Source of the DNA: Muribaculaceae bacterium
Lineage (GTDB): Bacteria; Bacteroidota; Bacteroidia; Bacteroidales; Muribaculaceae
Assembly: GCA_023667015.1 (NCBI GenBank)
Contig: JAMPAX010000001.1
Coordinates: 413,939 to 474,833 of the forward strand
Direction of reading: 5' to 3'
DNA: 60,895 nt
Below, piece after piece: positions 14,548 to 23,800 of this stretch; positions within the stretch are counted from its first letter, which is position 1; each line of letters starts with the position of its first letter. Below the pieces are notes generated by a model, which ran no database searches, had not been told where the DNA came from, and worked only from the letters and a program-made list of their open reading frames with translations. The position numbers and the translations under genes are program-made.

Positions 14548-14616
14548 GAGTCGAACCTGCACGCCTCTCGGCACTCGCACCTGAAACGAGCGCGTCTACC
14601 ATTCCGCCACCTGGGC
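14536..14616 (-). tRNA. tRNA-Leu (anticodon CAG)
   Basis: 81 bases read on the minus strand. The acceptor strands GCCCAGG and TCTGGGC pair with one G-T wobble, the anticodon stem is CTCGT/GCGAG around loop TTCAGGT (anticodon CAG, codon CUG), a long variable arm is present as expected for Leu, and the T arm is GCAGG-TTCGACT-CCTGT. CCA is not encoded. Its 3' end is the integration target of the element to its left. Confidence 0.95.
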
Positions 14617-14672
14617 TTTGCTTTGCAAAGGTAGTGCTTTTTGATGACCTTTGCAAATTTTTCTTTAATTTT

Positions 14673-15047
14673 TTATTTGGCAGGAGCTGCGGGAGCCTCA
14701 GCGGGAGCTGCAGCAGGCTTGGCGGCAGGTGCTGCTTTCTGTGCCGGAGCGGGAGCTGCTGCCGGAGCGGGAGCTGCTTGTGTCTGCTGCGGAGCGGCAG
14801 GCGCTATGGCGCTGACGTTGGTCGGAGTCTTTATTGCAAAGGAGGCGCAGATGCTGACTACGCAGATGAAGATGGCCAGACCCCATGTGGCCTTCTCAAT
14901 GAAGTCTGTGGTTTTGCGGTAGCCCAGATATTGGTTGCCGCTACTGTAGTCGGAGGCCAAGCCCCCACCTTTGGATTTCTGGATGAGTACTACGCCAATC
15001 AGAAGGATGCAGGCGATGACGATGAGGATTGTTAGAAATATATACAT
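14673..15047 (-). CDS. secG: Preprotein translocase subunit SecG
   Basis: 124 residues from the ATG at 15,047 (MYIFLTILIVI); the longer frame adds a Lys-rich stretch that is upstream sequence. Two membrane helices flank the conserved cytoplasmic loop QKSKGGGLASDYSSG, the SecG signature. The second helix (ATWGLAIFICVVSI) is followed by an Ala/Pro-rich tail of about 45 residues, common in Bacteroidales SecG. The protein assists SecYEG in moving preproteins across the inner membrane. Last gene of the operon that starts with the sigma-54 activator. Confidence 0.93.
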   Translation of the reverse strand: MYIFLTILIVIACILLIGVVLIQKSKGGGLASDYSSGNQYLGYRKTTDFIEKATWGLAIFICVVSICASFAIKTPTNVSAIAPAAPQQTQAAPAPAAAPAPAQKAAPAAKPAAAPAEAPAAPAK

Positions 15048-15063
15048 CTCTTTTGTTTTTACG

Positions 15064-15753
15064 CTATTTTTTTTCTTTGTTGGCAATCAACTTCCGTAGG
15101 AAGCGGATTTGGTCTGCAAAGTAAATACTTTTTTCGGTATTTTTCAAATTTAATTGAGTAATAATATCCAATGCTTTGCTAAAATTGCCATTTTTTATCA
15201 TTATTCTGACTAGTCCTTCGGTCAGGGAGGCGTTTCCTATTGCTTCGGTCTCTTCAGTGTCTTCGCTTATGATTCCGGGTGTGGGTTGTGTGGGTGTGGG
15301 CTGTGGATGTCTTGTGCGCGGAATTTTTGGGGGCACGGCTTCGAGGAAGGCATTGATACGAGATGCAGTGTCGTCAGCGGGGATGTCGTTGATGGGTTGC
15401 TTTTCTGCAATAGCTGCAGTAGCATCTACGTTAGGAATGATCTCGGCCATCGGCAGGTCAGGAGTGGTATCGGGAATTGAGGTGGAGTTTTTGCCGAAGG
15501 TGTTGAGGAAGGTTTCTATGGCGTCTTCTGTGGAAGGAGTGTGGGTGTCGTTTTCACCGTAGAAGTCAACGAGGCTTTCTGAGTCGAGGCCGAAGATTTC
15601 GCGCAGGGCGAGAGGGGAACCCACGTTGACGGCGAGTCGAGTTTTCAGCCAGGCGCGTTGTTGAGGGTCTCGGCATGTGTTGAGCTCGTCGAGAAGGGGC
15701 GCAATGAAGTAGGGATAGTCAGAGATTAGGGAGTTTAAGGATGAAGTATTCAT
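15064..15753 (-). CDS. Conserved Bacteroidales TPR-like protein
   Basis: 229 residues, no signal peptide. A helical N-terminus (SLISDYPYFIAPLLDEL, then ALREIFGLD), a long low-complexity Pro/Thr-rich middle and a C-terminal helical pair (GLVRIMIKNGNFSKALDII and KSIYFADQIRFLRKLI) that looks like a single TPR hairpin. Proteins of this type regularly lie between lptE and secG in Bacteroidales. The function is unknown; a scaffolding role is a guess from the TPR-like end. Confidence 0.75.
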   Translation of the reverse strand: MNTSSLNSLISDYPYFIAPLLDELNTCRDPQQRAWLKTRLAVNVGSPLALREIFGLDSESLVDFYGENDTHTPSTEDAIETFLNTFGKNSTSIPDTTPDLPMAEIIPNVDATAAIAEKQPINDIPADDTASRINAFLEAVPPKIPRTRHPQPTPTQPTPGIISEDTEETEAIGNASLTEGLVRIMIKNGNFSKALDIITQLNLKNTEKSIYFADQIRFLRKLIANKEKK

Positions 15754-15779
15754 TATATATAAGGAGATGGACTCTTAAG

Positions 15780-16337
15780 TCACCAATTTCCGAGAGTGGC
15801 GTTGAAGATAAGGTCTACGAGTTCGTCGGTAATTTCGCGACAGAGGTCGTCTTGGACGTCGGTGAGCATCAGGGAGGAGTCAAATTGACGGTATGCTGAG
15901 AAGGTTTGGTCTATGGAGTTTGAGGGGTTAATGTTGTCGGTGTATTTTACACGGACGGTGATAGTCAGACGGGTTTCGGTGGCATAGGCGTTTTCGCCTA
16001 CGGCCTGAGGGGAGAGGGAGTATCCGGTGATTTCGCCTGTCATTTCGAGGTTGGCGTTGTTGGAGTCTACCTCTTGCAGGCGAGTTTGACGGGTGACAAC
16101 GTCCATAAGTTTGTTTTCAAAGGTTTGTTGCAGAGGGGGGTATACGAGTGCAGCACGTATGGGGAATTCGGTAATGTTGATAGTCTTGTATATGTCGTAG
16201 TTCAGAGCTGAGCCGTTGAACTTATAGCTTATGGTGCAACTCTGGGTGGAGACCATCATTCCGATGCCGAGAATCAAGGACATCAGGAGAGTAGCGAGAG
16301 ATGTCTGCTTTAGAGAGTTTAGGGAATCTTTACTCAT
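15780..16337 (-). CDS. lptE: LPS-assembly lipoprotein LptE-like
   Basis: 185 residues. A hydrophobic leader (LATLLMSLILGIGMM) ends in a lipobox-like STQSC, giving a lipidated Cys near residue 34. The mature part begins ISYKFNGSALNYDIYKTINI and carries FENKLMDVV and a strand-rich core, the pattern of Bacteroidetes LptE. LptE plugs LptD and delivers lipopolysaccharide to the outer leaflet. It sits directly downstream of the sigma-54 activator, the conserved order in this phylum. Confidence 0.85.
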   Translation of the reverse strand: MSKDSLNSLKQTSLATLLMSLILGIGMMVSTQSCTISYKFNGSALNYDIYKTINITEFPIRAALVYPPLQQTFENKLMDVVTRQTRLQEVDSNNANLEMTGEITGYSLSPQAVGENAYATETRLTITVRVKYTDNINPSNSIDQTFSAYRQFDSSLMLTDVQDDLCREITDELVDLIFNATLGNW

Positions 16338-16343
16338 ATTGCA

Positions 16344-17546
16344 TTAATCGTCGGATTTTCCGGAGGGTTCGAGGCCAAACTCACGGATTTTACGATAAAG
16401 GGTACGGATTGAGATGCCGAGGTCGTCGGCAGCGGCGCGTTTGTTGCCGTCATGTCGGGAGAGAGCCAGGGCAATAGCGGAGCGCTCAGAGTCTTCGAGG
16501 GTGGTAGGGGGCTTGGGGATAGCTACCAGCGAAGAGGAGCGTGGGAGGGGAGCTTGGCGGGTGATGGCGTCAGAGTCGGAGACGTCGATAGCTTTCAGCG
16601 ATGTAGCCGGGCGAAGAATCATGTTGCGGAGCTCTTCGATTTCAGCGCGAATAGAGAAGAGGGATTGCCATATGAGTTCGCGTTCGGAGTCGTAGGAATG
16701 GGAGTCGGTGCAGGAGGGGAGAGCATGTCCGGCTGCGCCTTCGCGATGAGCGGAGGGGAGGGTGTCGATGACGTCTGAGCGGGATATTTCCTTGCCGGCT
16801 TCAAACAGGGCGAGTTGTTCTACAACGTTTTTGAGCTGTCGAACATTACCGGGCCATGAGTATATCGACAGAGCATGTCGAGCACCTTCGGAGAAGGAGA
16901 TGGGGGCTGTCATATACTTTTCGGAGAAGTCGGCGGCGAATTTTCGGGCGAGCAGGAGAATGTCATCGCCGCGGTCGCGCAGAGGTGGGACGTTGATGAG
17001 GATCGTGGATAGGCGATAATATAGGTCTTCGCGGAATTTACCTTTTTCTACGGCCTTAATCAGGTCAACGTTTGTTGCGGCGACGATACGAATGTCTGTC
17101 TTTTGTACTGTAGAGGAACCGACTTTGAGGAATTCGCCGGTTTCGAGTACTCGGAGCAGGCGAGCTTGGGTAGTGAGCGGAAGTTCGGCTACTTCGTCGA
17201 GGAAAATAGTGCCGCCGTCGGCTTCCTCGAAGTAGCCCTTACGAGAAGCCACCGCACCGGTGAATGAGCCTTTTTCGTGGCCGAAGAGTTCGGAGTCTAT
17301 GGTGCCTTCGGGGATAGCACCGCAGTTGACAGCGATATATTTTTTATGTTTGCGGGCACCGAAGAAGTGGATAATTTTGGGAAAGAATTCCTTTCCGGAG
17401 CCGCTCTCGCCGGTTACGAGTACTGACAGGTCGATAGGAGCGACGGTGACCGCGCGAGTAATAGCAGCGGCCAGTGCCGGGGAGTTTCCTATTATGGAGA
17501 AACGCTGTTTGGCTCTGAGGGCTTCTTCGGATACTGATACAGGCAT
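16344..17546 (-). CDS. Sigma-54 interaction-domain transcriptional activator
   Basis: 400 residues. The AAA+ domain (about residues 15-260) has Walker A GESGSGKE, the sigma-54 contact loop GSFTGA, Walker B GGTIFLDEV and the arginine-finger region FREDLYYRLS. The C-terminal HTH_8/Fis domain has KRAAADDLGISIRTLYRKI. There is no N-terminal receiver or sensor domain, so activity must be controlled in another way. It heads the operon with lptE, the TPR-like gene and secG. Its promoter has well-spaced Bacteroidetes boxes. Confidence 0.92.
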   Translation of the reverse strand: MPVSVSEEALRAKQRFSIIGNSPALAAAITRAVTVAPIDLSVLVTGESGSGKEFFPKIIHFFGARKHKKYIAVNCGAIPEGTIDSELFGHEKGSFTGAVASRKGYFEEADGGTIFLDEVAELPLTTQARLLRVLETGEFLKVGSSTVQKTDIRIVAATNVDLIKAVEKGKFREDLYYRLSTILINVPPLRDRGDDILLLARKFAADFSEKYMTAPISFSEGARHALSIYSWPGNVRQLKNVVEQLALFEAGKEISRSDVIDTLPSAHREGAAGHALPSCTDSHSYDSERELIWQSLFSIRAEIEELRNMILRPATSLKAIDVSDSDAITRQAPLPRSSSLVAIPKPPTTLEDSERSAIALALSRHDGNKRAAADDLGISIRTLYRKIREFGLEPSGKSDD

Positions 17547-17674
17547 AAGTAAGTATTAAGTATTGGTTATGAGTTATGAAGTATAAGGGTGTTGATTTAT
17601 AGCGGTCGCACTCATAACTATGATTAATATTTCTCGTTTACTTATTGTTGTCTTGTGGAAACCCACAAGTAATG

Positions 17675-17705
17675 CAAAGGTAGCAAAAAGGGGGGAGATA
17701 GCCAA
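17675..17705 (-). promoter_or_regulatory. Promoter of the sigma-54 activator/lptE/secG operon
   Basis: On the minus strand a TTG (17,703-17,705) lies exactly 20 bases upstream of TACCTTTG (17,675-17,682), the Bacteroidetes -33/-7 arrangement, about 130 bp before the gene start. Confidence 0.75.
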
Positions 17706-17708
17706 AAG

Positions 17709-17739
17709 AAAAGCGCCGCGGGTATTTCCGCGACGCTTT
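17709..17739 (-). terminator. Terminator of the CoA-transferase gene
   Basis: G+C-rich stem AAAGCGTCGCGG with CCCGCGGCGCTTT on the minus strand followed by a T-rich stretch, 22 bp after the stop of the CoA-transferase gene. Confidence 0.85.
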
Positions 17740-17760
17740 GCGAGTATGGGGGGATTGGGA

Positions 17761-19260
17761 TTATTCGTAGATAGAGAAGTCAACCTGAGCCATGTCGCCT
17801 TTTTCCATGAAAGCCTCATGCAGAGCGAAGGCAGCGTGGAGGTTGTGGGGAGTGTGGCCGCCGTTCTTGCAGGAGAGCTTGACGTAGTCCCAGAGAATCT
17901 CTTTGTACATCGGGTGGGCACAGTTTTCGATGATGGCTTCGGCACGCTGACGAGGATCTTTTCCGCGAAGGTCGGCAACGCCCTGTTCGGTAGCGAAGAT
18001 CTTTACGGAGTGTTCGGAGTGGTCTACGTGGCTTACCATGGGGACGATAGCTGAGATCTTTCCACCCTTCTGGATAGAGGGGCAGGAGAAGATAGAGAGG
18101 TAGGCGTTGCGACAGAAGTCGGCGGAGCCTCCGATACCGTTCATCATCTTAGTGCCGAGGACGTGGGTAGAGTTGACGTTACCGAATATGTCGGCTTCGA
18201 GGGCGGTGTTCATGGCAATCAGGCCGAGTCGGCGTACGATTTCGGGATGGTTTGAGATTTCGCCGGGACGCATAAGGATTTTGTCGCGGAAGAAATCGAT
18301 GTTGTCCATGAAGTGGAGCATAGCCTCGTCGGAGAATGTGAGGGCGCAAGTAGAAGCGAACTTACATTTTCCTTCCTCCATAAGATGCATGACGGCGTCT
18401 TGGATCACCTCAGTATACATTTCAAACTGGGGGATTTCGGGGTTTTCGCCCAGGCCGTATAGCACAGCGTTGGCCACGTTGCCCACGCCGCTCTGAATGG
18501 GGAGGAATTCCTTAGGCATCTTGCCTGTGCGGAGTTGTTCGGCGAGGAAGTGGGAGATATTGTCACCGATACGCTGGGAGATTTCATCAGGGGCAGTGAA
18601 GGGCTTGATGCTTTCGGAAGCGTTGGAGGGGACGATACCTATGATTTTCTCAGGGTCGATTTTTACGACTGTAGAGCCGATTCTGTCGGAGGGTTTGTAG
18701 ATTGGGATTTCGCGGCGGTGGGGAGGATCGAGGGGCACGTAGTTGTCGTGGAATCCGCGGAAGGAGGTGTGGTAGTAAGAGCTATACTCGATAATCACCT
18801 TCTTTGCCATCTGAGCTAAAGTGGGGGTCATACCGAGACCTGCACCGAGGATAAATTCGCCGTTGGGGCTCATTTCTGTCACCTCGATGATAGCCACATC
18901 GATGTCGCCGTAGAAACCATAGCGGAGGTCTTGGGAGACATGGCTGAGGTGGGTATCGAAATAGTGCATGTTGCCGGTGTTGCAGAGTTTGCGGGCGTCA
19001 GGCTGGCTCTGATAGGGAGTTCTGATGCCAATGGCGTTGGCACGAGCGAGCTCGCCATCAACATGGTCGTTGGTGGAAGCGCCGGTGAAGAGATTGATTT
19101 TGAATGGTTCGCCTTTTTCATGGAGCTCTCTTGCACGCTTGGCAAGGGCTACGGTTACAACTTTAGGAGTTCCGGAAGCAGTGAAGCCCGAGAATCCCAC
19201 ATTGTCTCCATTTTTAATATAGCTGGCAGCCTCTTCGGCCGTAATAAAAGGGATACTCAT
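17761..19260 (-). CDS. Acetyl-CoA hydrolase/transferase family protein (succinate CoA-transferase type)
   Basis: 499 residues, full length for the family. The N-terminal half has GDNVGFSGFTASGTPKVV and later FTGAS; the C-terminal half has GVGNVANAVLYGLGE, then EMYTEVIQDA with the probable catalytic Glu, and GIGGSADFCRNAY. These are typical of class I CoA-transferases that move CoA between succinate and acetate or propionate. In Bacteroidales this fits succinate/propionate fermentation. It is single-gene, with its own terminator, and shares a compact divergent promoter region with miaB. Confidence 0.88.
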   Translation of the reverse strand: MSIPFITAEEAASYIKNGDNVGFSGFTASGTPKVVTVALAKRARELHEKGEPFKINLFTGASTNDHVDGELARANAIGIRTPYQSQPDARKLCNTGNMHYFDTHLSHVSQDLRYGFYGDIDVAIIEVTEMSPNGEFILGAGLGMTPTLAQMAKKVIIEYSSYYHTSFRGFHDNYVPLDPPHRREIPIYKPSDRIGSTVVKIDPEKIIGIVPSNASESIKPFTAPDEISQRIGDNISHFLAEQLRTGKMPKEFLPIQSGVGNVANAVLYGLGENPEIPQFEMYTEVIQDAVMHLMEEGKCKFASTCALTFSDEAMLHFMDNIDFFRDKILMRPGEISNHPEIVRRLGLIAMNTALEADIFGNVNSTHVLGTKMMNGIGGSADFCRNAYLSIFSCPSIQKGGKISAIVPMVSHVDHSEHSVKIFATEQGVADLRGKDPRQRAEAIIENCAHPMYKEILWDYVKLSCKNGGHTPHNLHAAFALHEAFMEKGDMAQVDFSIYE

Positions 19261-19301
19261 TTGTAACGTTTAGATTTTAATGGTAATTTTGCACAAAATT
19301 A
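19261..19301. promoter_or_regulatory. Divergent promoters of the CoA-transferase gene and miaB
   Basis: Plus strand: TTG at 19,261-19,263 and TAATTTTG at 19,284-19,291 with exactly 20 bases between, pointing to miaB. Minus strand: TAATTTTG at 19,301-19,294 pointing to the CoA-transferase gene, without a clear TTG. The two -7 boxes form an inverted repeat with only two bases between them, so the two polymerases cannot bind at once. Confidence 0.7.
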
Positions 19302-19328
19302 ATATTTAAATCGGACATATACTATAAG

Positions 19329-20690
19329 ATGGAGCCATTTTTTTTGCCGAATAACGATGAAAACGGCACAAAATTGAAAAAAGTGCGCATTGAGACCTAT
19401 GGATGCCAGATGAACGTGGCCGATTCTGAGGTTGTAGCTTCGATGCTTTCGCTGGCCGGATATGAGCCTTCCGAGGGGGAGGATGTGGCATGCGTAATCC
19501 TCAATACGTGTTCCATACGTGACAATGCCGAGCAGAAAATCTACTCGCGATTGGCGTATTGGAATGCTGTGCGCCGTAAATCCGGACGCAATGTAATTAT
19601 CGGCGTAGTCGGCTGTATGGCCGAGCGCCTTAAGAATAAACTCGTGGAGGATCATGGTGTAGACTTTGTAGCCGGTCCGGATGCCTATATGGATCTTCCG
19701 CAACTTGTGGCCGCTGCGGAGCTCGGGCAGAAAGGAGTCAGCATTGAGTTGAGTTTGACGCAGACTTATGCCGACGTCATGCCACGACGTATGGGTCGTG
19801 GCATCTCCGGTTTCATATCCATAATGCGAGGATGTAATAATTTCTGCTCCTATTGCATTGTACCCTACACACGCGGTCGCGAGCGCTCGCGCGATCCGCG
19901 CAGCATCCTTCGCGAGCTTGCCGACCTTCGCAGTCGCGGCTTCCGCGAGGCTACCCTGTTGGGACAGAATGTCAATTCATATAATTATAAGGGAGAAGAG
20001 GGTAATGTTGTAGACTTCTCGGCGTTGCTGGAGATGGTGGCCCGGGCAGCTCCGGATATGCGCATCCGGTTTACGACCTCCCATCCGAAGGATATGGGTG
20101 ATGAGACGCTCCGGGTTATGGCTCGCAATGCCAATATTGCCAAGCATATTCATCTGCCGGTGCAGAGTGGGTCGAACAGGGTGCTCAAGCTTATGAATAG
20201 AAAATATACTCGCGAATGGTATCTCGACAGGGTAGCAGCAATTCGAAGGATCGTACCCGGGGCGGGATTATCATCAGATTTATTCACCGGTTTCCATTCC
20301 GAGACGGAAGAAGACTTCCGGCAGACGCTGTCTCTGATGGAAGAGGCCGGCTTCGACTCGAGCTTCATGTTTAAATACTCTGAGCGTCCAGGCACGTTTG
20401 CCTCGAAGAATCTTCCGGACGACATTCCGGAGGAGGTAAAGATAGAGAGGCTCAACAGAATGATAGCGCTTCAGAATGAACTCTCACGGCGCAGCAATCT
20501 CTCTGACGTTGGCAAGGAGTTTGAGGTGCTCGTAGAAGGACGCTCCAAGCGTAGCGCCGAGGAGCTCTGCGGGCGCACATCGCAAAATAAGATGGTAGTC
20601 TTCCCGGCCGAAGGCGCCAAGTCGGGGGATTTCGTCCGCGTACGCATTACGGATGCCAGTTCAGCCACGCTAAGGGGAGAGATACTCTGA
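19329..20690 (+). CDS. miaB: tRNA-2-methylthio-N6-dimethylallyladenosine synthase MiaB
   Basis: 453 residues, normal length. The N-terminal UPF0004 domain has ETYGCQMNVADSE, NTCSIRDNA and GCMAERL, supplying the three Cys of the auxiliary 4Fe-4S cluster. The radical-SAM domain has RGCNNFCSYCIVPYTRG with the CxxxCxxC cluster motif. The C-terminal TRAM domain covers about residues 385-453. MiaB adds a methylthio group to i6A37 in tRNAs that read UNN codons. A bidirectional terminator follows. Confidence 0.96.
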   Translation: MEPFFLPNNDENGTKLKKVRIETYGCQMNVADSEVVASMLSLAGYEPSEGEDVACVILNTCSIRDNAEQKIYSRLAYWNAVRRKSGRNVIIGVVGCMAERLKNKLVEDHGVDFVAGPDAYMDLPQLVAAAELGQKGVSIELSLTQTYADVMPRRMGRGISGFISIMRGCNNFCSYCIVPYTRGRERSRDPRSILRELADLRSRGFREATLLGQNVNSYNYKGEEGNVVDFSALLEMVARAAPDMRIRFTTSHPKDMGDETLRVMARNANIAKHIHLPVQSGSNRVLKLMNRKYTREWYLDRVAAIRRIVPGAGLSSDLFTGFHSETEEDFRQTLSLMEEAGFDSSFMFKYSERPGTFASKNLPDDIPEEVKIERLNRMIALQNELSRRSNLSDVGKEFEVLVEGRSKRSAEELCGRTSQNKMVVFPAEGAKSGDFVRVRITDASSATLRGEIL

Positions 20691-20792
20691 GACCCGAAGC
20701 CCGAATCCCCTCCCCGTCCCACCCCCACAAGGTGAGGGAGGCAGAGACGGTAACTAAACCGGATGTATAAAGATTCAACCTGATTCAACCAT

Positions 20793-20823
20793 AAAAAATC
20801 TCGGGAAACCCCGAGATTTTTTT
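20793..20823. terminator. Bidirectional terminator
   Basis: Perfect stem AAAATCTCGGG/CCCGAGATTTT with A and T runs on both sides. It serves miaB on the plus strand and the AlbA_2 protein gene on the minus strand, whose stop overlaps the final T run. Confidence 0.85.
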
Positions 20824-23800
20824 ATGCAAATGCGCGCGATAGTTCTTCCTCGATTGTCTCCGGTATGCTGCCGTGTTGCGGAAGTTTCAACACTAATCCC
20901 GGGAGGCGTTCCGAAAGCTCGTAGGCTTTGCCATAGTGTATTCTCATCCTGGTTTCATCTAAGATATCTTGGCAAATAATTTCGAAATCGCCATCGAGAA
21001 GTCTCTTGCCGGGAGATTTTAGTCTGCGCGACTCAGCAAGGTCAGCGATGCGGTCTACTCGCACGTAGACAAATCCGGCCGAGTTCTTGAGATATGTCAG
21101 CAGATAGTCGTTGATGTCGGCAATATCTACATAGGCCAGGTGTGAGTCCTTGCGAAATGGGGCTCCGGCTCCGACCTCTTCAATCTCACCAATGCCGGTG
21201 CGAGAGACTGTGCCATCCGTGAAAGTAGCTATAAGCCACTTAGAGCGTTCTTCCTTCTTGACGGCGAGGACGGCGAGTTTGTCGGGCTCATATTCGCAGT
21301 ATAGGTCTTCTGTAGTGGTATTGAAGGTATGGTCGGCATTGAAATGGAGATAGAAGAGGGGGTAGACGAAGTCTTCAAATCCATCGTGGAGCACATTGGT
21401 GCGATGGCGACCGGTGAGTGCCTTCCGCCCGTTTTCATCAGCTTCCTCCGGAGTATTTGTTATTGTTATCTCCGAAAAATCATTCAGAGACTCAGTATTG
21501 GGAGGGGAAAGGGGAGCATCGGTAGATTCGGCCTCATCGATGTTTTGGGAAGATTCGGGCGTAGTAGCCAAATCCTTCTGCTGCAGTGCTATCCATTTAT
21601 TGTAGTTGTCGGTGCGATTGGCTAGGAAAGATTTGAGCTCCTCGCCGGTGCGAGCACGCGTAGAGGAACTGTTGCGCACGAAAATAGTGTTTTCGAAATA
21701 TACGGGAGTCTTCACCGGCGTTGTCTCCACAACGATGACACCCTTAGTAGATTCCGGGTCGGAGGCGATTTTCACCGCGTTCCAGGCATTCTCAGGGAGA
21801 TGATAATGTATGGCACGCTCCAGGTCAACAATCATGCCGTCGAGCGAGGCTTTCTTTTTCTTGAAGCGTCGGAAGGATAGGTCATCGTGCAGGCCGGCCT
21901 CATAGCCCAGGTCGTTGACACCTATATATAACATACCACCCTCAGAATTGAGGAATCCGCAGATGATCTGAAGAATTTCACGGGTCTGTGCCTCCGGTCG
22001 GGGTAGCATACGGTCTTTCTGACGGTTGGTGAAGATAAGCGATGACTTGAATTCTACGTGCTGATCTTCTTCGCCATAGTACTTGGCCTGGATATCGTTG
22101 GCATTGACGTTGAGGATATTTGAGATTTGCGACATCACCTCCTTGCGGGCGTTTCCCGAACTATCTTCGGGAAGAAGATTATAGGAGAGCACCAGCGAAG
22201 CCAATCGCTTTTCAGTGTCATCGCCCGAAGAAGCTATTTCCCAGAGATGGGCGTTGGTGTCGGGACGCGATATGGAGGATACGATATCGAGCTTATTGTA
22301 GAGCTTGCTTAGCAAACCACTCTGAGCTACGTTATCTCTGTACTTTTCGAGCACCTCGAGGTCCACCTTCTTATTGCGGGCATAGAACTGGAGCTGAGCG
22401 AGCAAATCCTGATGGATTTTCATCTCGTCGTATCTGCTGTCGTCATCGATGGCTCGGCAGAGCACAGCCGCCAGACCCAGATAATTGAAAGCCTGGATAT
22501 ATTCCTTCTCAACGTATGCTCGGCGTTGGAGAAGCAAGATAAGCTGGCCTACTTCCTCGCGCGACATAACGTCTTGGGCCTCTACTACTTCCATACTCTC
22601 TGACTCCGAGATAGAATCCTGAGAATAGTTCGGATTGCCGAAGGCTTGGAAGAGATTGCGTAGCGGAGTAAGCTTACCGTAATTGTTGGGAAGACCGGTG
22701 ACTTCCGCGATTTCGCCAACCATAAACTGCAGAGACTGGGTAGAAGATTTTTTCTCAAGTTCGAGATAGCGAACGTTGATATGGGAGCCGTGGAGCAGAG
22801 GAGTACCCTCAGCAGGTATTGATACTTTTACGGTATATCCACGGTCGGAGAGGCAAAGATAATGGTCGTAATACAGCGGATTGCCATTGGCACGAAATAC
22901 CTTTCGGATGACGGCGTGAGACACTTCACCGACTACGGGTAGGTCGGCAGTGAAATCCTCCAGAAATTCTCGCATCGAGAATTGTATATTCTCTTCATCT
23001 TCGGGGGTATTGATTACAATAGCCGGGAAGCTGAGGAATTCACCCTCTTCAGTTTTAAAGATTGAGAGGTCGCCGTTATAGTTGGCGGGATAGTCGCGAT
23101 AATCGAGCCAGGGCAGGAAGTATTCCGGGGAGATAGTTAGCCACCCCGATCCGCGGATATATTCGCTGACAATGCGGCAATGAAAGCGCATCTTCTCCTC
23201 CTTGTTGTCTACATCGAAGCCGTCGATGACGATGTCGACTTCGTCGCCCTCTTCGGGCAGCGACTGTCGCTTGTGGGAAGTAGCTGTGGAGAATATAGAT
23301 TTTTTGAAAGCCTCAGCCTCAATGTCGGCCCACATAGTCCTGTAGGCATTGATATCGTTTTTCTTCGAGGCTGCAGGCGTTTTCACCCGTTGGCGAAGAT
23401 AAATCTCGGGATTCAGCCATTTCAGAGTATCGTTGGGGAGCACTGAGCCCTCCTCATCGGCAAAGCGTGTACGCAGAGTGAGCTTTCTGCCGGAGAGCTC
23501 AATAGCGAGATCACCGTTGGAGAACACCTTAGTATGAGATGAGGCTGTTTCCGAAGCTTCCGAGCAGAAGGAGGCCTTCTCTTGCAGGAGCTGAATGCGG
23601 GAAGTGTCGTCCCAGGAGAAGTCGTGAATAAAGTCATTGCCTAAGATAGCGCCTACCGATTTATATAGCAAGGGGTCAATATCGTCGGAGTGGAAAAAGG
23701 AGAGGTAGCGATAGAGCAGGGCACGATTGTGGGAGATATCAATATTGTCGGAAGGCTTGGCCAGCAGACTCTGGATGGCAATGGCTCGAATGATTCTGTT

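Noticed and set aside
14526..15035. Plus-strand Cys/Gly/Ala-rich frames over secG
   Set aside because: They are the reverse of the Ala/Pro-rich SecG tail and of the tRNA-Leu gene.
17620..18054. A 144-codon plus-strand frame over the sigma-54 promoter and the CoA-transferase end
   Set aside because: It runs through a terminator and a promoter and lies opposite a well-supported gene.
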